Counted from the first letter of the stretch, positions 33,921 through 43,840 are shown. The stretch is DNA of 64,000 nucleotides from Rosenbergiella metrosideri (GCF_022602565.1 NZ_JALBCV010000013.1:22700-86699); one strand, 5' to 3'. Numbers and translations are program-made. The notes: generated by a model from the letters alone, not told the origin.

Positions 33921-35301
33921 ATTGTGAAGAAGTAGACTTTTTTGGAGTGCGTTTACGGGTTTTCTCAAGGTTGACGACTTCACTCTCCGCCCAGCCATCC
34001 TCCAAGCGGGTACGAAGCGTATCACCGACACGTAACTCTTTAGTCTTACGTACGACTTCACCTTTTGCGCCGGTGGTGACACTGTAGCCTCGTGCCAGCG
34101 TCCCGAGTGGACTGACTGCTTCCAACTGCACGGCCAGATTTCCAAAGCGCTGCTTACGCTGCTCGACCTGCTGCTGCAGGGCAATCTGCAAACGATAGCG
34201 CTGTTGAGCGAGATATTGCTGATGCTGAGCAATTTTGGCTGAAGGCAGGCAGCGGTTCAAGCGACGGGTCAGGCTATCATAACGCTGTTGCGCACTCTGC
34301 ACTTGACGTTGTAAAGCATCTTGCATGCGGCGTTGTTGTTGTTGTAGCTGTGACTGTTGGCGTACCAGTCGTAACTGTGGATGTTGCTGGGTCAGACGGT
34401 GTGTAAGCGCCGTTAAGCGGCGTTGTTGGCCGGTATGATAATAATCGAACGCCATCTCTAATCGTTGTTGCTGCCCTTGTAATTGCCGTAAAAGTTCAAG
34501 TTGATTACGACTCACCATTTCCGCCGCGGCAGAGGGGGTGGGGGCGCGTAAGTCTGCGACAAAATCAGCGATAGTGATATCAGTTTCGTGACCGACAGCA
34601 CTGACAATCGGGAGGTCGCTGTTGGCAATGGCGCGGGCCACACTCTCTTCGTTAAAGCACCACAGATCCTCCAACGAGCCTCCGCCACGTCCGACAATCA
34701 ACACATCACACTCTTTACGTTGATTGGCTAAGGTGATGGCGTTGACGATGGCAGCAGTCGCCTCTCGTCCTTGCACTGCTGTGGGATAGATCACCACGGG
34801 AAGCGCGGGGTCACGTCGACGTAATACATGCAAAATATCATGTAATGCCGCGCCAGAAGGGGAAGTAATCACCCCCACGCGTGTTGCTGGGACCGGTAGA
34901 GAGCGTTTGCGAGATTGCGCGAACAGCCCCTCGCTGTCGAGCTTAAGTTTTAATGCTTGAAATTGTTGCTGTAACAATCCTTCGCCAGCCGGATGCATCG
35001 ACTCAACAATCAACTGATAGTCGCCTCGCGGATCATAAAGCGTCACCGACGCCCGGACGAGAATCTGCATGCCGTTTTGCGGCTGAAAGGTGACGCGTTG
35101 ATTGCTGCCACGAAACATTGCGCAGCGGACCTGAGCGGCATCGTCCTTAAGGGTGAAGTACCAATGTCCGGATGACGGTCGGCTAAAGTTCGAGACTTCG
35201 GCACTTAGCCAGATGCGGCCCAGCTGCTTTTCCAGAAGCTGTCGCACGCTACCGTTTAGCTGAGCGACGGAATAAATTGTGCTGTTTTCTGTCGGTAACA
35301 T
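33919..35301 (-). CDS. xseA: Exodeoxyribonuclease VII large subunit
   Basis: Large subunit of the ssDNA exonuclease that acts in mismatch and repair resection. 460 residues: N-terminal OB fold ([21 protein letters not shown]), catalytic domain with [14 protein letters not shown] and [17 protein letters not shown], then a long Gln/Arg-rich coiled coil for XseB binding and a C-terminal segment LARGYSVTT. Convergent with der, divergent from guaB, as in E. coli. Confidence 0.97.
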   Translation of the reverse strand: MLPTENSTIYSVAQLNGSVRQLLEKQLGRIWLSAEVSNFSRPSSGHWYFTLKDDAAQVRCAMFRGSNQRVTFQPQNGMQILVRASVTLYDPRGDYQLIVESMHPAGEGLLQQQFQALKLKLDSEGLFAQSRKRSLPVPATRVGVITSPSGAALHDILHVLRRRDPALPVVIYPTAVQGREATAAIVNAITLANQRKECDVLIVGRGGGSLEDLWCFNEESVARAIANSDLPIVSAVGHETDITIADFVADLRAPTPSAAAEMVSRNQLELLRQLQGQQQRLEMAFDYYHTGQQRRLTALTHRLTQQHPQLRLVRQQSQLQQQQRRMQDALQRQVQSAQQRYDSLTRRLNRCLPSAKIAQHQQYLAQQRYRLQIALQQQVEQRKQRFGNLAVQLEAVSPLGTLARGYSVTTGAKGEVVRKTKELRVGDTLRTRLEDGWAESEVVNLEKTRKRTPKKSTSSQ

Positions 35302-35412
35302 GTGATCAAGATCAAACTTTAAATCAGAGGGTTAAGCAGTGATAGTAACCTTCTACTTACAACTATCAAGTTTTTTCTATAAATAAAGCTGGAGCGAAGG
35401 GCAATGCGCCTG

Positions 35413-35418
35413 TATAAT
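35413..35418 (+). promoter_or_regulatory. Probable -10 element of guaBA
   Basis: TATAAT 52 bases before guaB. The -35 is weak, but an A/T-rich tract (about 35371-35388) resembles an UP element, as described for E. coli guaB. No clear PurR box could be read here. Confidence 0.42.
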
Positions 35419-35469
35419 GCATCGGCAATATTTTATCCGTTCTCACTAACCTTAGGTTGAGATATTGCC

Positions 35470-36936
35470 ATGCTACGAATTGCAAAAGAAGCCCTCACGT
35501 TCGACGATGTTTTACTGGTTCCTGCCCACTCTACAGTGCTGCCTAACACGGCTTCGCTGACTACTCAATTGACGAAAAACATTCGCCTGAATATCCCAAT
35601 GCTGTCTGCTGCAATGGATACCGTGACCGAAGCCCGTTTAGCAATTGCACTGGCTCAAGAAGGCGGTTTAGGTTTTATCCACAAGAACATGACCATTGAG
35701 CGCCAAGCGGAAGAAGTACGTAAGGTGAAAAAATACGAAAGTGGTATCGTCACCGATCCACAAACTGTATTACCTACCACTACGCTACGTGAAGTGAAAG
35801 AGTTAACTGAAATTAATGGTTTCGCCGGTTACCCAGTCGTTAACGCACAAAATGAGCTGGTGGGGATCATCACTGGCCGTGATGTCCGTTTTGTGACCGA
35901 CCTCAATCAAGCGGTTAGCACTTTCATGACGCCAAAAGAGCGTTTGGTCACGGTGAAAGAAGGCGACGCACGCGAAATCGTCCTGCAGAAAATGCATGAA
36001 AATCGTGTCGAAAAAGCGCTAGTTGTTGATGATGCTTTCCACCTTCGTGGCATGATTACCGTTAAGGATTTCCAAAAGGCTGAACGTAAGCCTAACGCCT
36101 GTAAAGACTCCCAAGGTCGTTTACGCGTTGGCGCAGCCGTCGGTGCGGGTGCAGGTAACGAAGAACGCGTCGATGCTTTAGTGGCTGCAGGGGTCGATGT
36201 GCTATTGATCGACTCGTCACATGGCCATTCTGAAGGTGTTCTACAACGTATTCGTGAAACCCGTGCGAAATATCCTGACTTAGAAATCATCGGTGGTAAT
36301 GTTGCGACTGCAGCAGGCGCTAAAGCCCTTGCTGATGCTGGCGTCAGTGCCGTTAAAGTCGGAATTGGCCCTGGCTCAATCTGTACTACACGTATCGTCA
36401 CCGGCGTTGGTGTTCCACAAATCACCGCGGTCTCTGATGCCGTTGCTGCGCTTGAAGGGACGGGTATTCCCGTCGTTGCAGATGGCGGGATCCGTTTCTC
36501 CGGTGATATCGCTAAAGCGATCGCCGCGGGCGCCGCAGCGGTTATGGTCGGTTCAATGTTAGCGGGTACTGATGAGTCCCCAGGCGAAATCGAACTTTAT
36601 CAAGGTCGTTCTTACAAATCCTACCGTGGTATGGGCTCTTTAGGCGCGATGTCTAAAGGCTCTTCTGACCGTTATTTCCAAACTGATAACGCGGCAGACA
36701 AATTGGTGCCAGAAGGGATTGAAGGTCGTGTCGCCTACAAAGGTCACTTAAAAGAGATTATTCATCAGCAGATGGGCGGCCTGCGTTCATGCATGGGCTT
36801 AACTGGCTGTGCGACCATTGATGACTTAAGGACTAAAGCAGAATTTGTCCGTATCAGTGGTGCAGGTATCTCGGAAAGTCACGTTCACGATGTTACTATT
36901 ACCAAAGAAGCACCAAATTATCGTATGGGGTCTTAA
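35470..36936 (+). CDS. guaB: IMP dehydrogenase GuaB
   Basis: NAD-dependent oxidation of IMP to XMP, the committed step to guanine nucleotides. 488 residues: TIM barrel interrupted by a tandem CBS regulatory pair (about 93-205), catalytic Cys in [15 protein letters not shown], and the flap with SSDRYFQ. First gene of guaBA. Confidence 0.98.
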   Translation: MLRIAKEALTFDDVLLVPAHSTVLPNTASLTTQLTKNIRLNIPMLSAAMDTVTEARLAIALAQEGGLGFIHKNMTIERQAEEVRKVKKYESGIVTDPQTVLPTTTLREVKELTEINGFAGYPVVNAQNELVGIITGRDVRFVTDLNQAVSTFMTPKERLVTVKEGDAREIVLQKMHENRVEKALVVDDAFHLRGMITVKDFQKAERKPNACKDSQGRLRVGAAVGAGAGNEERVDALVAAGVDVLLIDSSHGHSEGVLQRIRETRAKYPDLEIIGGNVATAAGAKALADAGVSAVKVGIGPGSICTTRIVTGVGVPQITAVSDAVAALEGTGIPVVADGGIRFSGDIAKAIAAGAAAVMVGSMLAGTDESPGEIELYQGRSYKSYRGMGSLGAMSKGSSDRYFQTDNAADKLVPEGIEGRVAYKGHLKEIIHQQMGGLRSCMGLTGCATIDDLRTKAEFVRISGAGISESHVHDVTITKEAPNYRMGS

Positions 36937-36950
36937 TCCCGACTGACTTT

Positions 36951-36972
36951 GCGCCCGGCGATTGCCGGGCGC
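36951..36972 (+). repeat. GC-rich hairpin between guaB and guaA
   Basis: Perfect 9-bp stem GCGCCCGGC/GCCGGGCGC with a GATT loop, without a T run. Likely an intra-operon stability or attenuation element. Confidence 0.72.
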
Positions 36973-37006
36973 GTCATTTCATAACGCTATCGCCTGGAAA
37001 ATTTTA

Positions 37007-38587
37007 ATGACGACAGAAAATATCCACAAACACCGTATTCTGATCCTCGACTTTGGTTCCCAGTATACGCAGCTGGTCGCACGTCGCGTGCGGGAGTTGG
37101 GCGTGTACTGTGAATTATGGGCTTGGGATGTGACCGAAGCGCAGATCCGCGAATTTAACCCGAACGGTATTATTTTATCGGGTGGTCCGGAGAGCACAAC
37201 GGAAAACAATAGCCCGCGCGCGCCAGAATATGTATTTACCGCGGGTGTTCCGGTATTAGGTGTCTGCTACGGTATGCAAACCATGGCAATGCAACTGGGT
37301 GGCCAAGTTCAAGGTTCCAACGAGCGTGAATTTGGTTATGCGCAAGTTGAAGTTGTGGCTGACAGTGCTTTGGTCCGTGATATCAAAGATAGCCTAACTG
37401 AGCAGGGCGCACCGATTCTTGATGTCTGGATGAGCCATGGCGATAAAGTCACCGCCATTCCTGCTGATTTCACCACCGTAGCCAGCACCGAAACGTGCCC
37501 GTTTGCCATTATGGCGAACGAAGAGAAGCGTTTCTACGGCGTACAGTTCCACCCAGAAGTGACCCACACACGTCAAGGTCAGCAATTGCTTGAGCGTTTC
37601 GTGCGTGATATCTGTCAGTGTGAAGCCCTGTGGACGCCAGCTAAGATTATCGACGATGCGGTCGAGCGCCTGCGTGAGCAAGTGGGTAACGATAAAGTTA
37701 TCCTTGGCCTGTCCGGTGGGGTTGACTCCTCAGTGACGGCGCTGTTACTTCACCGCGCCATCGGCAAGCGTTTAACCTGCGTCTTCGTTGACAATGGGCT
37801 GTTACGTTTAAACGAAGCGGAACAAGTGATGGAGATGTTTGGCGATCGTTTCGGTCTAAACATTATCCATGTTGAAGCGGAAAAACGTTTCCTCGATGCT
37901 CTTGCAGGAATCGACGAACCAGAAGCTAAGCGTAAAACCATCGGCCGTGTCTTTGTAGAAGTGTTCGATGAAGAAGCGTTAAAACTCGAAGATGTGAAAT
38001 GGTTAGCGCAAGGAACTATCTACCCAGACGTTATCGAATCTGCCGCATCTGCGACGGGTAAAGCGCACGTGATTAAATCACACCACAATGTGGGTGGCTT
38101 ACCGAAAGAGATGAAGATGGGACTGGTTGAGCCGCTGAAAGAGCTGTTCAAAGACGAAGTCCGTAAAATTGGTCTAGAGTTAGGCCTGCCGTTCGAGATG
38201 CTATATCGTCATCCTTTCCCAGGTCCAGGCCTTGGCGTACGTGTACTGGGAGAAGTGAAGAAAGAGTATTGCGATCTGCTACGTCGTGCTGATGCAATCT
38301 TTATCGAAGAGCTGCACAAAGCCAAGCTATACGATAAAGTCAGTCAAGCCTTCACCGTCTTCTTACCAGTACGTTCAGTCGGTGTAATGGGCGATGGGCG
38401 TAAATACGATTGGGTTGTCTCGCTGCGTGCGGTAGAAACCATCGACTTTATGACCGCGCACTGGGCACATCTGCCATACGATTTCTTGGGCCGTGTCTCT
38501 AACCGCATTATCAACGAAGTTAACGGTATTTCCCGCGTCGTTTACGATATCAGTGGTAAACCGCCCGCGACGATTGAGTGGGAATGA
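37007..38587 (+). CDS. guaA: GMP synthase (glutamine-hydrolysing) GuaA
   Basis: Aminates XMP to GMP using ATP and glutamine. 526 residues: class I glutaminase domain with Cys in GVCYGMQT and His/Glu in [10 protein letters not shown]-loop ATP pyrophosphatase motif LSGGVDSSV, and the dimerisation domain ending [12 protein letters not shown] 37007 is the E. coli-like start. Its 3' end (GAGTGGGAATGA) is a known integration site for genomic islands, and a prophage remnant begins right after the stop. Confidence 0.98.
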   Translation: MTTENIHKHRILILDFGSQYTQLVARRVRELGVYCELWAWDVTEAQIREFNPNGIILSGGPESTTENNSPRAPEYVFTAGVPVLGVCYGMQTMAMQLGGQVQGSNEREFGYAQVEVVADSALVRDIKDSLTEQGAPILDVWMSHGDKVTAIPADFTTVASTETCPFAIMANEEKRFYGVQFHPEVTHTRQGQQLLERFVRDICQCEALWTPAKIIDDAVERLREQVGNDKVILGLSGGVDSSVTALLLHRAIGKRLTCVFVDNGLLRLNEAEQVMEMFGDRFGLNIIHVEAEKRFLDALAGIDEPEAKRKTIGRVFVEVFDEEALKLEDVKWLAQGTIYPDVIESAASATGKAHVIKSHHNVGGLPKEMKMGLVEPLKELFKDEVRKIGLELGLPFEMLYRHPFPGPGLGVRVLGEVKKEYCDLLRRADAIFIEELHKAKLYDKVSQAFTVFLPVRSVGVMGDGRKYDWVVSLRAVETIDFMTAHWAHLPYDFLGRVSNRIINEVNGISRVVYDISGKPPATIEWE

Positions 38588-38609
38588 TATTCTGGCTAAT
38601 CTAGCCTAA

Positions 38610-38768
38610 TCCCTTGAGAATACAGAAGGCTCTTATACCTTCAACTTCCCATCGGTTCAGGTTGACGGTGATTGGCCTGACGGTGGTAATACGGACATCA
38701 TTCAGGTTCAGTTGAATATCACTGACTCAGATACGCCGCCAACTATCACCCGCAAGGCTGCTACTTAA
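38610..38768 (+). pseudogene. C-terminal remnant of a phage tail tube protein
   Basis: 52 codons, open from a stop at 38607 to TAA 38768, reading ENTEGSYTFNFPSVQV, DGGNTDIIQVQLNIT and a TITRKAAT end. This resembles the C-terminus of lambdoid major tail subunits. There is no start, so it is the 3' stub left by the deletion that removed everything from the attachment site to the tail genes. Confidence 0.65.
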
Positions 38769-38846
38769 CCAGCATCACAATAACCTAAAACAATTTGCCC
38801 GTTTCGCTCTGCATAGCGTCACGGGTCTTTTTTATGCAGAGGTAAT

Positions 38847-39262
38847 ATGTGAATTATCAATAAGCGCTTAGGCGCAGATGGAAACCGCTGGATTGAGCCA
38901 ATTAAAGGCCTAAAACTAAAGGTCGGGAGTGTTGAGTCTCACGATTGCAAGTCACGTCAGGCCATCCTCCGCCGCCATATCGACAGATTGGATGCTGCGC
39001 TAAATGTTGGCACCAAGGAATTCGACCTATCGGCTATTGGTGATGTGGATTCACTCGACGACTTACTGCTCGATACCTGCTCAAAATACAGGGGGTTGGT
39101 GAGATTGTGGATGGCAAAGAAGTAGCCATTGAATACACTCCAGAGAGTGGTCTGGCCCTGCTGAAACAAAAGCCAGAGCTATACTGGTCAATCCTAAGGA
39201 CTGGTTCTGACATCGCTCAAGGCATTAAAGAGAAGAAAGATGATGCCGTGGGAAAGCCCTAG
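38847..39262 (+). pseudogene. Tail assembly chaperone (lambda gpG-like), decayed
   Basis: ATG 38847 has AGAGG upstream but codon 2 is TGA; the frame then reads INKRLGADGNRWIEPIKGLK onward. A frameshift near 39085-39095 (in a run of five Gs) moves the reading into VGEIVDGKEVAIEYTPESG and SDIAQGIKEKKDDAVGKP, ending TAG 39262. The order after a tail tube gene, the size (about 138 codons) and the slippery site at its end identify it as the G-position chaperone. Non-functional as it stands. Confidence 0.7.
39250..39256 (+). other. Programmed -1 frameshift site GGGAAAG
   Basis: G GGA AAG lies exactly in the zero frame of the G-like gene, two codons before its stop. A -1 slip leads into KALAAQKWLNRYSGPEG of the T-like frame. 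This is the same heptamer used by lambda for gpG/gpGT. Confidence 0.75.
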
Positions 39263-39574
39263 CCGCGCAGAAGTGGCTAAACCGATACTCTGGTCCTGAA
39301 GGTGAGCGCAACCGATGGCGAGAGGAAAAGTTGGGATTTAAGCCAGCTGATGAGCCGGGGATTGATGAGTTAACAGGTCTTATTCTCTCTGCCTATGCAG
39401 TAATTAGCCGCGGCAGGCAGTATATCGGCATGGAAGCTACACCTCTGCCTCTGTCATTGGGTGATATCGACACATATCTTCGCAGCAGACCTATACAAAT
39501 TAATCGCGAACTTGATATTTGCACTGGATGATGTTTATCGTGAAGAGGTGATGAAGGGTGAGGAAGAGAGTTAA
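39250..39574 (+). pseudogene. Tail assembly chaperone extension (lambda gpT-like)
   Basis: Entered by -1 frameshift: AQKWLNRYSGPEGERNRW, then the conserved ISRGRQYIGMEATPLPLSL and DIDTYLRSRPIQINRELDI. The frame stops at 39531, but a one-base shift restores FALDDVYREEVMKGEEES up to TAA 39574, so the gene carries a late frameshift. It resembles the T-type extension proteins of lambdoid tail chaperones. Confidence 0.65.
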
Positions 39575-39647
39575 GAGAATGGGGGTGGTTAATTAATAAG
39601 CTAATCATGGTAGTATTCACAAATATCGGCCCAACTGAGTAAATATC

Positions 39648-39992
39648 ATGATTAAACTATCTAGGCTATTGCCTTGCATTCTAGCTTTATCTTTACCTGT
39701 CACCACCCTAGCAGCAGAGACATTTAACTATACCTGCAATGGTAAGGAGATGAAAGCATCTTTTCCTGATACTGACCACGCAGTAATGCTATATGATGGA
39801 GAGTTATTCCTCCTCAAGTCAGTAGTTTCAGCTAGCGGGGCGAGGTATCTTGGCGATGGTTGGCAACTTTGGTCAGCTAAAGATGACATAACTCTGACCA
39901 AGTTAACTAAAGAGCAGACCGAAAATGATGATGTGCCGATGGGGCATGAGATTGAATGCCAAGAAATAGACGCAGCATCATTAACCCCTTAG
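39648..39992 (+). CDS. MliC/PliC-like periplasmic lysozyme inhibitor
   Basis: 114 residues with a Sec signal peptide (LLPCILALSLPVTTLA, no lipobox) and the MliC domain: YTCNGKEMKASF, a VMLYDGELFLLKSVVSAS loop with the SASG motif that inserts in the lysozyme active site, and GDGWQLWSAKDDITL. A second Cys near the C-terminus (ECQ) can pair with Cys30. The family inhibits c-type lysozyme. Intact, with its own terminator, although the phage genes around it are broken. Its host or phage origin is unclear. Confidence 0.82.
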   Translation: MIKLSRLLPCILALSLPVTTLAAETFNYTCNGKEMKASFPDTDHAVMLYDGELFLLKSVVSASGARYLGDGWQLWSAKDDITLTKLTKEQTENDDVPMGHEIECQEIDAASLTP

Positions 39993-40012
39993 TAATAAAT
40001 CTTGATGCAGGT

Positions 40013-40036
40013 AAGCCACCTACGGGTGGCTTTTTT
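40013..40036 (+). terminator. Rho-independent terminator after the MliC-like gene
   Basis: 8-bp stem AAGCCACC/GGTGGCTT, TACG loop, six-T run. It may also act toward the convergent repressor gene. Confidence 0.92.
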
Positions 40037-40044
40037 GTGCACGG

Positions 40045-40830
40045 TTACTCGGGCTTTTTGTCGTCTTTTCTATGTTGCGCAAGAAATATTCCAGCATCAT
40101 GAGCTCTGGACATCAATTCTTCTAATTGCTCGATTCTTTTCTCAATGTCACTTTTTTGTCTAATGGCCTGATATTCGACGTGATTATTAGACCGAATGTG
40201 CACTTGAGAGTGGACTGCTTTACCAATAACTATTATATCTGCACCACAAGCAACAAGAGGCCATGAATGATTAAGCGCCTTTAAATAGTACTTGCCTTGG
40301 TCTATTACAAGTTGCTTGAAAGTCGATTCATTCGAATCTCCTAAGGAAAATAGGCCAAAATCTCCATGCTTGATTTCGTGATTGGGAGCAATGGTGACAA
40401 TAGTGCCATCTGGAAAGCTAATGTTTCCGTCACAGGTCATGGAATCGCCTTGAACTATGATTGCAAATGCATTTTCCCCAGCACCCTCTGGGCAGGGGAT
40501 GAAGTCTATCGCAGATGATTCAGATGAGAACTCGTTAACAGCATGTGCCTGTACACTGGTATAAATAGGTATCAATGGAACAGTAATTGTCTTTCTGACA
40601 TGTCTCACATCTGGGCCAGCCCCAGCCCCAGTAGCTAACCATTCTGATGTTGTCCCTAAAGCAGCTGCAAGGTTATGTAGTACTTTGTCCCTAGGCTTTG
40701 AGTCTCCAGCCTCATAAGCAGCAATCTGTCTACGCACAATGCCGACCGTATCAGCTAACTGCGCTTGCGTTAAGTCAAGGGCGACCCTTGCTATTGCCAC
40801 CCTGTTAGAAAATGAGTCATTAATATTCAT
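40045..40830 (-). CDS. Phage repressor, XRE helix-turn-helix plus S24 peptidase
   Basis: 261 residues. The N-terminal XRE domain (VALDLTQAQLADTVGIVRRQ) binds DNA; the C-terminal LexA/CI-type S24 domain carries the serine in QGDSMTCDG and the lysine in ESTFKQLVI, the Ser-Lys dyad for RecA-stimulated self-cleavage. A GAGAG segment at the linker (ATGAGAGPDV) offers an Ala-Gly cleavage site. ATG 40830 is used; AGGAGG lies rather far (15 bases) upstream. Divergent from a small gene in the Cro position, with two symmetric operators between. The only intact regulatory gene of the prophage. Confidence 0.9.
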   Translation of the reverse strand: MNINDSFSNRVAIARVALDLTQAQLADTVGIVRRQIAAYEAGDSKPRDKVLHNLAAALGTTSEWLATGAGAGPDVRHVRKTITVPLIPIYTSVQAHAVNEFSSESSAIDFIPCPEGAGENAFAIIVQGDSMTCDGNISFPDGTIVTIAPNHEIKHGDFGLFSLGDSNESTFKQLVIDQGKYYLKALNHSWPLVACGADIIVIGKAVHSQVHIRSNNHVEYQAIRQKSDIEKRIEQLEELMSRAHDAGIFLAQHRKDDKKPE

Positions 40831-40852
40831 ATGTGAAATATATAACCTCCTA

Positions 40853-40904
40853 TTGACACAATATAATGTGTGATTAATAATCCAACCACACCGATGATGG
40901 TGTG
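40853..40904 (+). promoter_or_regulatory. Prophage right promoter and two operators
   Basis: TTGACA (40853-40858) and AATAAT (40876-40881) with a 17-bp spacer form a strong rightward promoter. Two dyads share one pattern: GACACA-N6-TGTGTG (40855-40872, overlapping the -35) and CACACC-N6-GGTGTG (40887-40904, just after the -10). Their centres are 32 bp apart, three helical turns, which suits cooperative repressor binding. Confidence 0.75.
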
Positions 40905-40930
40905 AATAATAAAAGTGCATGAGGTGAATA

Positions 40931-41104
40931 ATGGAATAGAAGAAAAAAGATATCAAGCCTATGGCGTACCGTATGACTCAGGAAGTTAAAGCCTTCGTTG
41001 ATAGCAATGCAAAAAAGACTTATAGGTCTGCTCAGGGAATGATGGACTACTTGATTTCTAGAGTTATGGAGATGGAGAAGAAAGGTGAATTTATCATTCA
41101 GTAA
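40931..41104 (+). pseudogene. Small DNA-binding-type gene in the Cro position, amber at codon 3
   Basis: ATG 40931 has an AGGTG site upstream, but the third codon is TAG. The frame then continues through KKKDIKPMAYRMTQEVKAFV, KKTYRSAQGMMDYLISRVME and ends TAA 41104. An internal ATG at 40961 could give a 47-residue product. The pattern of short strand plus two helices resembles ribbon-helix-helix (Arc/Mnt) proteins, but this is only a reading of composition. First gene under the rightward prophage promoter. Confidence 0.55.
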
Positions 41105-41176
41105 ATACAGCGAAGCCCAGAAGTGCGCTAACACTAACCGGGCCTCTAATGTCAGTAACTTTCGGAGAAACTAACG

Positions 41177-41494
41177 ATGAACAGTATAGCAATTATCGAA
41201 GCAGTAAGCAGCACCTCTCTGTCATTTCACGGGCAGCACATTATCACTGCTATGGCGGTTGGCGTTGCTTATGTAGCAATGAAGCCAATTGTTGAAAATA
41301 TTGGTCTCGACTGGAAAAGTCAGTACGCGAAGTTGAATTCTCAGCGTGAAAAGTTTGGGTGTGGTGATATCGCCATACCTACAAAAGGCGGTTTGCAGAA
41401 GATGATCTGCATCCCGCTAAAGAAACTCAACGGCTGGTTATTCAGTATCAACCCAGCAAAGGTCCGCGATGATATTCGTGACCGCTCTTGGTGA
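41177..41494 (+). CDS. P22 antirepressor N-terminal domain protein, truncated
   Basis: 105 residues matching the P22_AR_N domain: [30 protein letters not shown] and [20 protein letters not shown]. Full antirepressors are about 200-300 residues and continue with a second domain. Here the frame stops just after [10 protein letters not shown] because the sequence switches to a tail-gene reading frame, evidence of an internal deletion. A good Shine-Dalgarno (GGAG) precedes the ATG. Confidence 0.8.
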   Translation: MNSIAIIEAVSSTSLSFHGQHIITAMAVGVAYVAMKPIVENIGLDWKSQYAKLNSQREKFGCGDIAIPTKGGLQKMICIPLKKLNGWLFSINPAKVRDDIRDRSW

Positions 41495-42460
41495 CGGAAA
41501 AACATCAGGGAATAGTTCTGCTGGAGCGAAGCAGATAACAGGTGGTGCGACGGCACTTATCATCCCTAGGCGGCTCGTAAACATTAAAGGGAAAATAGGG
41601 GATGGTAGTGCTGGTCGAGCGATGACTAATTCCATGTCGTTCAACGGGAACACACTCACAGTAAACTATGACACCAACTATCCGAACAATAACCAGCTCA
41701 CGCCAGCCGTAGTCGATATTTTTTCTGTCGACGGAGCGCAATCAGCGAGCGGGTACGGGTTAAGATTCACCAATAGCACCAATTTTCTCGAAATATCTGA
41801 CACAAGCTACTTGGGGTTTGTGACGTGGGTAGGCACAGTTGATGTAAATGGCACCTGGGATCTTCCTAGCGATATTGTTTCTTTAGGAAATTATGTCGTA
41901 TTTGCTAATTGGAACAATACAACTACGCCACTTTATTTAAACAGAGATGCAAACAGGATTAAAAGTTATACATCGTTCTCCAGTACACAGGGCTCGGTGA
42001 TTGGTGGCAGCGTAACGGGTATAAGGATTGCCATCGTCAGTTGTGGATTCTCACCACAAAAGCCATCTTCAGGCTATGGCATAGTGATCCATAACGCGGC
42101 GGGGCAAATAACATTTAGCTCTAAGTGTGCGCCTGCAAAATGGAATGGCGTAGTATTTACTATGTCAGGATTTAAAAACTACGATACCAGCAACGGAGAA
42201 ATTTTATCTTGGTCTGGCATTAGCGGCGGCAGTATAGCTCGAGCGCCCATGGTTCCATTATGCAGTATCGGGATGCAAACAGGGGATTACATCAGAGCAT
42301 CTACTTACCGTCCGATTATGTATGCAGGAATGGAAATGATGGATCGCAGGCAACCTCTGCTAGAGGTGCTAGCAATGTTGGTGACCTAAAGATAGGTGAC
42401 GTTAAGGCTATGCAAGTCGCCTGCATACTTCCTGCGCTTGATACTGCTGATTACTTTTAA
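41469..42460 (+). pseudogene. DUF6453-like phage tail protein, 5' end lost and frameshifted
   Basis: Begins inside the end of the antirepressor gene in another frame and reads through GNSSAGAKQITGGATALIIP, GYGLRFTNSTNFLEISDTSY, GTVDVNGTWDLPSDI and YRPIMYAGM. A frameshift near 42335 diverts the ATG frame to a stop at 42389; the other frame continues SQATSARGASNVGDLK to CILPALDTADYF and TAA 42460. The GYGLxFxN...FLEISD segment recalls the DUF6453 proteins that lie next to the tail-tip gene of lambdoid phages. Confidence 0.6.
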
Positions 42461-42480
42461 TCGATATACCTTTCATTTTT

Positions 42481-42503
42481 AACCCGCTTAGGCGGGTTTT
42501 TTA
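42481..42503 (+). terminator. Rho-independent terminator after the tail protein gene
   Basis: AACCCGC-TTAG-GCGGGTT stem-loop followed by Ts, 20 bases after the 42460 stop. Confidence 0.88.
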
Positions 42504-42526
42504 TTATCTAAAATTAGGAGCCACAC

Positions 42527-43749
42527 ATGGCAGCGACTGGTACGATAGCGCTAAATAGGAATACACTTTTGGTTACGGGTTCAGGTACGAAATTCACCTC
42601 AGAAGCACAGGTGGGCGGGGCGATGGTAACGTACATTGACAATGTTCCTTTTACCTTTGTGATTGGTGAGATAACTAACGATACGTCGATCACTCTCACA
42701 GCCAAGTACAAAGGTAATAACGTATCAAGACAGTCTTTTTCATTAATTGATCGAGGAGCTTATACTGCTGTGACGGCAGAGCTTGGGGCGAGAACAGCTC
42801 AAGCGATTCGAGGGTTGAACTACGATAAGGCAAACTGGCAGCAGATTTTGACCGGTTCAGGAAATGTGACAGTGAACGTTCCTGATGGGAGCCAGTACAC
42901 GGGGCCATCTTGGTTGTCGCTAGCGAACTCATTAAGTGGAATTAATGATAGCTTAGCCAAGAAAGCTAACTCATCGGATTTGGGCGATGCGGCTAAGAAA
43001 AATACAGGGACCACTTCAGGGATGTAGCTGCGGGGGATGATTCTCGGCTTAACACTGTTAATGGCAAGTCGGGGGGCACCCTAACATCCATTCAGTTTGT
43101 TGACAACGCTACTGGAATTAGTTTCTGCACAGAAAGCGAAGCGAATCATGATGGTAATAATCTTTACTGGGGTAGTTCGTATCTTAAATTTATGGCGGGT
43201 AAGAACAGGCCAAATGCTGTAACAAATGTGTATGAGTACGAAGATGTAGGAAATAACTCAGGCCTAAAATTGGAGGTTAACTACGCAAGCACAAAAAATG
43301 ATTTTAACTTCCAAAATAACGGTACAGCTACAGCCGTTAACTGGTTATCTTCATCGGACAGCCGTATCAAAGATAACATCAAAGTTATCTCTAGCCCGCT
43401 TACTGACATGGTTAAATTCCGAGGTGCTACATGGGAACTCAAGATAGGTGGAGGAGGTAAAGGTATTGGATTCATCGCACAGGCTGTGCAGGAATATGAT
43501 TCTGATTTGGTAACAACATCTGGCACGACTTACCTAGAAGATGGTACTTTAGTAAATGATACGCTGTCGGTTAATGCAGGCCAAATTGCAGCTGGGCTTC
43601 ACCATGAGGCGATTCTCAATTTAATGTCAATCCAGCGAAAAGCCCTACTCGCACTATCTGATCTATCCATCTCAGATGAAGATAAGCAATCAGCTCTAAT
43701 AGAATTAGCTACACTTATTCCAGACGAAAGTGAATACGCTGATCAATGA
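42527..43749 (+). pseudogene. Phage tail fibre with peptidase S74 chaperone domain, one frameshift
   Basis: Good ribosome site (TAGGAG) and ATG 42527. N-terminal part: MAATGTIALNRNTLLVTGSG, RGLNYDKANWQQILTGSGN and VPDGSQYTGPSW, typical of fibre attachment regions. The frame breaks at about 43020 (TTSG then M and stop); one base restores DVAAGDDSRLNTVNGKSGG and the rest to TAA 43749. The C-terminus has the S74 intramolecular chaperone signature SSDSRIKDNIKV, with Ser and Lys for self-cleavage, and GKGIGFIAQAVQEYDSDLV. About 407 codons if repaired. Confidence 0.8.
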
Positions 43750-43758
43750 GAGGTAGCC

Positions 43759-43840
43759 ATGGCTTTCCCATCCCGGCAATAGATTACGTTGAAGCACGAA
43801 TCAATCTTAGAAACACTCTTTTTTTATTGGTCAAATTAGA
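43759..43840 (+). pseudogene. Tiny 5' remnant of a UmuD/S24-type gene
   Basis: ATG 43759 with AGAGG upstream reads MAFPS, then after a one-base shift AIDYVEARINL. The FPSPA-DYVE-RI-L pattern is the N-terminus of UmuD-like S24 peptidases. After about 20 codons the similarity ends. 43840-43949 contains nothing recognised. Confidence 0.45.

Noticed and set aside
34300..34480. Repetitive GTTGTTG-type stretch as a microsatellite or CRISPR-like repeat
   Set aside because: It is the Gln-rich coiled-coil coding region of xseA; no regular repeat-spacer structure. No CRISPR array, tRNA or rRNA gene was recognised in the window.
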